A stretch of 64,000 bases of DNA from Pleurostoma richardsiae (lineage: Eukaryota > Ascomycota > Sordariomycetes > Calosphaeriales > Pleurostomataceae). This document shows, one piece after another, positions 58,533 through 64,000 of this stretch (positions are counted from its first letter, which is position 1; every line of letters begins with the position of its first letter). The notes under the pieces are model-generated. The model saw nothing but the letters and a program-made list of their open reading frames with translations. It did not search any database and was not told the DNA's origin. Made by a program: the position numbers and the translations under genes. Location of the stretch: positions 186,001 to 250,000 of the forward strand of contig JANBVO010000014.1 of the NCBI GenBank assembly GCA_030052745.1. The letters are read 5' to 3'.

Positions 58533-59312
58533 ATGGACTCAACTACTGCCAAATACAGGGACAACACCCTTACTGAGAAGTGTCGAGGTAAGTGCCTTCC
58601 CCTGCGGTGAAGAATTGCTTGTCTCAAGGTCGCCAGACCGCTAATCGAGTCCTCAGACTTTCTCCAAACCACTTTTCCCTACTTCGTGATCCACTCGAAC
58701 CACGTCTCTATCCTCTCGGACTTCACGCTGCACTCTGTCTGCAGCGCAATCTACCACAGCGCCGTCGCCGCCTTTGCCATCCCTGGCAGCCAGAAGGTCC
58801 TCGCCCCGGAATCGAGTCTGGCAAAGGTGCTGTCCGCCATTTTCGACAATGACCACCGCGCTTTCGTCCTCGAGGACTCGGATCGAATCCTCGCCGTGCT
58901 TGATGGTGAGGCGAAGGGCTGCATCCTGACGCAGGCGATTGCCGGCATGCTGTTCATACTCTGCCGCCTGGCCGCCGCCTATCCCCAGGGAGCAGCTCAC
59001 GGCGAGCTTACCGCCCAGGCTTTTGAGCGTGAGCTGCGGCGGTTTGCTCGCAGTGAGCAGCGCACCTCCATCCTGGAGAAGATCGAGAAGAGCCATCTGT
59101 GGGGCAACTGCTTCGCGAAGATTGAGCTCAGGGATTTGATCATGGAGGCACTGAAAACCGCACGGGAGGAGACTGAGAACAGCGAAGATCCGCTATCGCC
59201 GGCCCTGGAGCTGGAGGACGACATCCCGGATCCAGTAGCGTGGGTGAACGAGCAGCGCCCGATCAGGGATTTGGGTGTCCCAGAGGGTCTTACCATCATG
59301 GCGTTAAATTAA
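58533..59312 (+). CDS. Unrecognised conserved-looking protein
   Basis: Two exons (58533-58587, 58657-59312) encode 236 aa. The intron has GTAAGT and CTCAG ends and an acceptable branch point. The sequence is ordinary globular protein with several helical hydrophobic stretches (SVCSAIYHSAVAAFAIPG and QAIAGMLFILCRLAAAYP) and an acidic C-terminal third. No signal peptide is visible. I do not recognise a family. The codon use and clean splice structure make it a real gene in my view. It is transcribed towards the prefoldin gene, which ends 238 bp away. Confidence 0.75.
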
Positions 59313-59550
59313 GTTGGAATAAGTCCATGGACGCGGACATGGGCGTCGGCGTCATTTCTGGATCGTTGTGCATTGCTTGTGTCAATGGCTCTGGGTTTCG
59401 AGTGGGATAGGGGAATCCCCCTCTTCATGAACAAGGCGCAACACTATCATGATCTACGGAAATGATTTACGGGTATGATATGATGATGGCTAGTATGTAC
59501 ATAGCATTAGTTAGGCTGTATTAATGAATTGTATACAGATCCTGTGTCCT

Positions 59551-60102
59551 CTAAGCCTTCACCGCTCCCGTCCCCGTTGCTGGAGGTGCTCCGCCTTGCG
59601 ATGCTGCCTGGGCACTCGTCTGTACTTGGATGATCTCGGTCTTCTTTTTCTCAATCTTGTCCTGCGTCTCTTTGATCTGCTTCTCTAACCGGTCGCTATC
59701 GTCAAAATTGCCAATCAGCACTTGCAGGGGGAGTCCAGCAAAAGTCACAGTCGACAATCGTGATGGACAAGGGAGGGGACTCACATCTCTTTGCTGATGA
59801 ACTCTAGCCGGCCCTTGACAGTGCTCTCCGCCTCTATCCGCTCTTGCTTCAGGAGGACAGGGCCGACGAGCTTGTAGATCGTCTCATCGGACTTGAGCTT
59901 TCCGAACTCCGCCTGAACGCCGGCGTTCTCTTGCTTCTGAGCCTCGAGCTTCTGCCTGGATGCAACTATAGTTGCAAGCTCTGCGTCACGAGTTAGCAGG
60001 AATCCACAGTGTTCGCGTGCTAAAGTTGGGGGAGACCTGACCTTGCTGCAGCTTTTGAAAATCCTCCGAGAGGGCCTGGAGCTTCGCCTGAATCTCTGCC
60101 AT
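59551..60102 (-). CDS. Prefoldin subunit 6 (beta-type)
   Basis: Three exons (60042-60102, 59785-59980, 59551-59695) encode 133 aa. The N-terminal helix (MAEIQAKLQALSEDFQKLQQELATIVASRQKLEAQKQEN) and the C-terminal helix (SKEIDRLEKQIKETQDKIEKKKTEI) make the two coiled-coil arms. The central KLKSDETIYKLVGPVLLKQE is the beta-hairpin motif of beta-type prefoldins. Length and order match Yke2/PFD6. It joins the six-subunit cytosolic chaperone that passes newly made actin and tubulin to the CCT chaperonin. The start at 60102 is the only ATG giving the family's usual N-terminus. Confidence 0.95.
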
Positions 60103-60700
60103 CGTGGGGCAAAAGTGATGGAGATGAGTATATTGGTGTGAGAAGGTGAACAAAGCAAGGACAGCAGGGAGACCTGATACTAATCCGCAGAGGGTTTATG
60201 TATGAAGAGAACGTTAAGACTTGATTGAATTCTTCAGGCCTCTCGAATGGTCAAGGTACCTCTGTATCACGGCGATGCCAGTCTTATCCTTCGATTCCAA
60301 ATTTGCTGTGATGCCGCTCAGGTGGTTGTAGCGTGCCTGTTAGAGAGATACAGCAATGCGCTTCGCCAAAGCCTGCCGGGTGTGGCAATTCTAGTAAGCG
60401 GATAAAGTTCTGCACTATCAGCACGGCGAGGCTGAAGCCAGGCGAATGAGTGGCGTCACTGGTTACCCCGCCATCCATCCAGCATCCACGACGCCAAGGC
60501 CAAGGCAACGTCCCAAATCTCCAACCCGGTCTGCAGCCACTTTCCTCACGCTACTCCGACATTCCGCCACGAACAATCTCTGATACTCTTCTCCGGCGGC
60601 CGGGGAAGTTATTCCCACATCCTGTGCTCCTCCCAGTCTCACCTCTCACCTCGAATCTCCCCCCACCTCACTCGGAAGCGAGCAAGCGTCCGCCGTCAAC
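60103..60700. promoter_or_regulatory. Divergent promoter, prefoldin 6 and VPS4
   Basis: 598 bp between opposed start codons. The last 150 bp before VPS4 is rich in C and CT runs, as in other fungal leaders here. Confidence 0.5.
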
Positions 60701-62176
60701 ATGTCGAACACCGACTTCCTCGGCCGAGCCATCGACCAGGTGCGCAAGGCCATCGAGGCCGATAACTCGGCGCAGTACGACAAGGCCTACCAGATGTACT
60801 ACCAGGCCCTCGAGCTCTTCATGCTGGCGCTCAAGTGGGAGAAGAACCCAAAGTCCAAGGAGATGATTCGCCAGAAGACGGGCGAGTACATGGACCGCGC
60901 CGAGAAGCTCAAGGCGCACCTCTCCGATTCCGAGGCCAAGCGCAAGAAGCCCGGCATGGTGGGCGCCAACGGGTCGGCCAGCACGGCGGGCACGGCCAAG
61001 GGCAAGGAGGCGGGCGAGGACGGCGAGCCCGCGCTAGACGAGGACAGTAAGAAGCTACGCAGCGCGTTGGCGGGCGCGATCCTGCAAGACCGGCCCAACG
61101 TCAAGTGGGAGGACGTCGCAGGCCTGGAGGGCGCCAAGGAGGCACTGAAAGAGGCGGTGCTGTTGCCCATCAAGTTCCCGCAGATGTTCCAGGGCAACAG
61201 GAAGCCTTGGAAAGGTATCCTGCTCTACGGACCTCCTGGTACGGGTAAGAGTTACCTGGCCAAGGCGCTGGCGACGGAGGCCAAGAGCACGTTCTTCAGC
61301 GTGAGCAGTTCGGACCTTGTGAGCAAGTGGATGGGCGAGTCAGAAAGGTAGGCCGCTATTCCTCCCCTTCACCTTCACCGTCTGCGAGTCTCCCACCTAG
61401 TTTGTGGTACTGACATAATGGGAAATCAGACTCGTCAAGCAGCTCTTCAACATGGCCCGCGAGAACAAACCTTCCATTATCTTTATCGATGAAGTCGACG
61501 CCCTCTGCGGACCGCGCGGCGAAGGCGAGTCCGAGGCTAGTCGGCGTATTAAGACGGAGTTACTGGTGCAGATGGATGGTGTGGGCAAGGACTCGACTGG
61601 TGTGCTTGTGCTCGGCGCTACGAATATCCCCTGGCAGCTCGATGCAGCCATCCGGCGGCGCTTCCAGCGGCGCGTACACATCGGCCTGCCCGACATCGCC
61701 GCCCGCACCACTATGTTCAAGCTTGCCGTCGGTGATACCAAGACCACGCTCACGCAGAACGATTATCGCGAGCTGGCGAAGCTCGCCGAGGGGTACTCCG
61801 GATCTGATATCAGCGTCGCGGTGCAGGACGCGCTGATGCAGCCTGTGCGCAAGATCCAGCAGGCTACCCACTTCAAGCCTGTAAGTCCACCATGCCAACT
61901 TCCGGCTGTCGTTATCTATATCTCTCTTATGCTGACTCATTATGCCCAACTCAGGTCATGGTGGACGGCAAGCGGAAGCTGCAGCCCTGCTCGCCTGGTG
62001 AGCCCGACGCGATAGAGATGACGTGGGAGGACATCGAGACAGACGATCTACTGGAACCAGTAGTGGACTTCAAGGACTTCGTCAAGTCGATCAAGTCGAG
62101 CAGGCCCACCGTGTCTCAGGACGACCTCAAGCGGAACACAGAATGGACTCACGAGTTCGGAAGCGAGGGCTCGTAA
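60701..62176 (+). CDS. VPS4: VPS4-type AAA ATPase
   Basis: Three exons (60701-61347, 61430-61880, 61955-62176) encode 439 aa, the usual length. The N-terminal MIT domain ([35 protein letters not shown]) binds ESCRT-III tails. A short Lys/Gly-rich linker leads to the AAA domain. Walker A is GPPGTGKS (Gly177-Lys183); Walker B is [10 protein letters not shown] with Asp236-Glu237; [14 protein letters not shown] holds the arginine fingers. The C-terminal region has KVMVDGKR-type beta-domain sequence and ends in the conserved helix (HEFGSEG). It disassembles ESCRT-III on endosomes and the nuclear envelope. The AMSH-like gene nearby works on the same endosomal route. Confidence 0.97.
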
Positions 62177-63009
62177 GACTGCCTTTTCGGGGGAGGTGCT
62201 TTCAAAAAGTCTGCGTGGGAAGGAGGATGCCAGCACTGCGAGTAGGGCGTACCGGCGTTGCGAAAGACAATATTATGAGGGTAGGCATGGCATATGATGG
62301 GGTTTTCTCGCATTGGACTTGTTGATAGCCTTGTAGATCGCAACGAGAGAAGACAAACGACTGTATGTGATGGATCATGCCCATTGAGACAACCATCCAG
62401 AGACCCTATCAGTTTTGACCGTCGTGTTGTGATAAGTTCACGGGCATTCCCTGTAGCATATGCTGTCTTCATAGTACCTCGAGAACAACTCACGTTGCCA
62501 GCGAGACGCCGCCCTCTGATATCTCCTACAACTCCTCCTTATCGTTACTAACATGTGCTGTAGGTGAGCTGCATTCGCTGCTTTCCCCCACTGGGTCTAC
62601 TGCCTGGGAACACACCTAATACAGGAAGGGCGCTGTGATTGCCATTTCTTACGTCGAACACACTCGAGAACTGCTTTGTAGCAATGTTGGAGGGTTTTCC
62701 CATCCAAAACCCGTCGCCCCTCGCTGTCCCAACCAAGCGTCATTTCAGCATTTTCTAACACTTCCAGTGCATTTCTGCAGCAAATGCCGCGGAGATCAAG
62801 TCGTAGACCAGGAGGCTTCGGATCAAGTGAGTTCAAATTTCCGACGCAGAGTATCCCCTTTTCAGCTCCATCTCAAGATGCGATGGGTATGATACACAGA
62901 CGTTGCAAACAACGAAATTCAGATCCAAACTCCGTGCCACATATGCCCTTCCACCAACTCCGAGAAAAACAAGACAGAAAAGCGACAGAAGACCGCGCGA
63001 GTCGAGGGT
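62177..63009. terminator. 3' flanks of VPS4 and NOP56
   Basis: 833 bp between convergent stops; presumably both poly(A) regions. No gene seen. Confidence 0.45.
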
Positions 63010-64000
63010 TTATGCCTCGACCACCTCGGACTTCCGCTTCTTCTTCTTTTTCTTCTCGCCGTCCTCCTCGCCCACGTCGCTCTTCCGCTTCTTCTTCTCC
63101 TTCTTCACCTCCGCGTCATCGTGGCCGACGTCGCTCTTGCGCTTCTTGTCCTTCTTCTCCTTTTTGTCCTTCTTGGACGGCTTCTCCTCCTCTGCCGCCT
63201 CGTGGCCGTCGTGGACGTCGATCATCTCGGTGTCAATGGCCATGTCACCACCCTCCTCGAGAATGGCTTGCATCGCCGCCTTCATCGCGTCCTCATTCTT
63301 TGTAGGCTTCTTTCCCGTGGAGTAGAACTCCAACCGGTCCTCTAGCTGCTGACGGAGGACCTCGCCGAAGCGCGAGGACGGGTGCTCGGAGAAGTTGTCG
63401 ATCCTCGACGCGATACTGCACTTGTTGGCCAGATATCTGCTGATGCGGCCCTTGGTCTTGGCGCCAGCGCGGCCGATGAAGGAGCTGGAGTAGATAAGGC
63501 CGTATTTGGGAGTCGCACCCTTCGTCTTGAGAGCGCGGAATAGCGCCTTCTCCGCACCCAGGATCTGGAGAGTAGAGGCAGGGTATTTGGCGAGATTGGT
63601 GAGGGACCCGGCGTGGGAGATGAGGCGGGCGGCAACAGGAGTGCCCAGGATGACCTGCAGGTTCGGGGCCACCTCCTTCATCTTCTTGTCGAGAGAGGTG
63701 GACAGTTGGCGACGGTAAGCTGCCATGTCTGACACGGACTTTGCGAATGATTTGACCATAGTCAGGTCGGCCTCGGAAATATCCTGTCCCATGGACACCT
63801 TAGCAGCGTGGATAATATCCTCTGCCTTCTCGCCGTCGTCATCAATGACCGCAGCAATCTCATGGAGGCGGTCGTCGGTGAGCGTCTTCTTGTTGCCAAT
63901 AGTAAGGACAAGCTTAGCGTAGGTGACGTTGTCCGAGACGATGCGGATGAGCTCAGGGAAGTGCCAGCCGTACCACTCGCGGACCCGCATGCAGCCGGAG
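63010..64000 (-). CDS. NOP56: NOP56-like box C/D snoRNP core protein, partial
   Basis: The coding frame runs from the window edge to the stop at 63010. The visible 330 residues are the C-terminal two thirds, and the 5' end lies beyond 64000. [21 protein letters not shown] and [31 protein letters not shown] form the coiled coil and start of the Nop domain. [28 protein letters not shown] and [20 protein letters not shown] follow. These details match NOP56 rather than its paralogue NOP58. The tail is a run of KKDKKEKK and KRKSDVG-type repeats, usual for the protein. It assembles with fibrillarin, Snu13 and NOP58 on box C/D snoRNAs in the nucleolus to guide rRNA 2'-O-methylation. Confidence 0.95.
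   Translation of the reverse strand, partial: SGCMRVREWYGWHFPELIRIVSDNVTYAKLVLTIGNKKTLTDDRLHEIAAVIDDDGEKAEDIIHAAKVSMGQDISEADLTMVKSFAKSVSDMAAYRRQLSTSLDKKMKEVAPNLQVILGTPVAARLISHAGSLTNLAKYPASTLQILGAEKALFRALKTKGATPKYGLIYSSSFIGRAGAKTKGRISRYLANKCSIASRIDNFSEHPSSRFGEVLRQQLEDRLEFYSTGKKPTKNEDAMKAAMQAILEEGGDMAIDTEMIDVHDGHEAAEEEKPSKKDKKEKKDKKRKSDVGHDDAEVKKEKKKRKSDVGEEDGEKKKKKKRKSEVVEA

Noticed and set aside
1-64000. Transposon, LTR or virus-like element coding regions
   Set aside because: No reverse transcriptase, integrase, transposase or capsid-like motif was recognised in any frame.

Overview
This window looks like nuclear chromosomal DNA of a filamentous ascomycete (Pezizomycotina, most likely Sordariomycetes; I cannot place it further). 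Genes are separated by 0.2-3 kb spacers. Almost every gene has short introns of about 50-120 bp with GT-AG ends and CTGAC/CTAAC-like branch points. The gene types are typical of these fungi: Zn(II)2Cys6 regulators, LaeA-like methyltransferases, a Clr5-ankyrin protein, an OTT_1508-like deaminase, NOP56 and VPS4. I give 27 protein-coding gene models (four of them weak) and one tRNA. Exon coordinates were built by hand from splice signals and reading-frame continuity. All recognised models keep an open frame across every junction except the C2H2 gene at 9398-10405.

Layout. 1-6 kb: a secreted intradiol dioxygenase and a secreted feruloyl-esterase-type enzyme, both fitting use of plant-wall aromatics. 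7.5-10.4 kb: an OTT_1508-like deaminase tail-to-tail with a C2H2 zinc-finger gene. 10.4-13.7 kb: a long gene-poor spacer. 13.7-25.2 kb: a Zn2Cys6 regulator, a mitochondrial carrier, an AhpD-like protein, mitochondrial succinyl-CoA:3-ketoacid CoA transferase and a Dal5-type transporter. 26-30 kb: a SYLF-domain protein and a DUF1993 protein.

31.4-46.4 kb: a probable tailoring or lipid-modification cluster. In order it holds a LaeA-like methyltransferase, a cyclopropane-fatty-acyl-phospholipid synthase, a CYP52-like cytochrome P450, a secreted DUF8021-like protein, a DUF1479 (Fe/2-oxoglutarate-like) protein, a zinc-cluster regulator with only half of its cysteines, and a second LaeA-like methyltransferase. 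No polyketide synthase, NRPS or terpene cyclase backbone is visible. If the block is a real cluster, the natural substrate would be a fatty acid or phospholipid acyl chain. This is the best candidate here for an undescribed system.

46.4-64 kb: an intron-containing tRNA-Thr(CGT), two weak hypothetical genes, a 1027-residue Clr5-ankyrin protein, and then a housekeeping stretch: the AMSH/Sst2 deubiquitinase, an unrecognised gene, prefoldin subunit 6, the VPS4 ATPase and the 3' part of NOP56, which runs off the right edge. AMSH and VPS4 both act at ESCRT/endosomes. No transposon, virus-like element, CRISPR array or rRNA was recognised. Three genes carry introns best explained by GC-AG rather than GT-AG ends.
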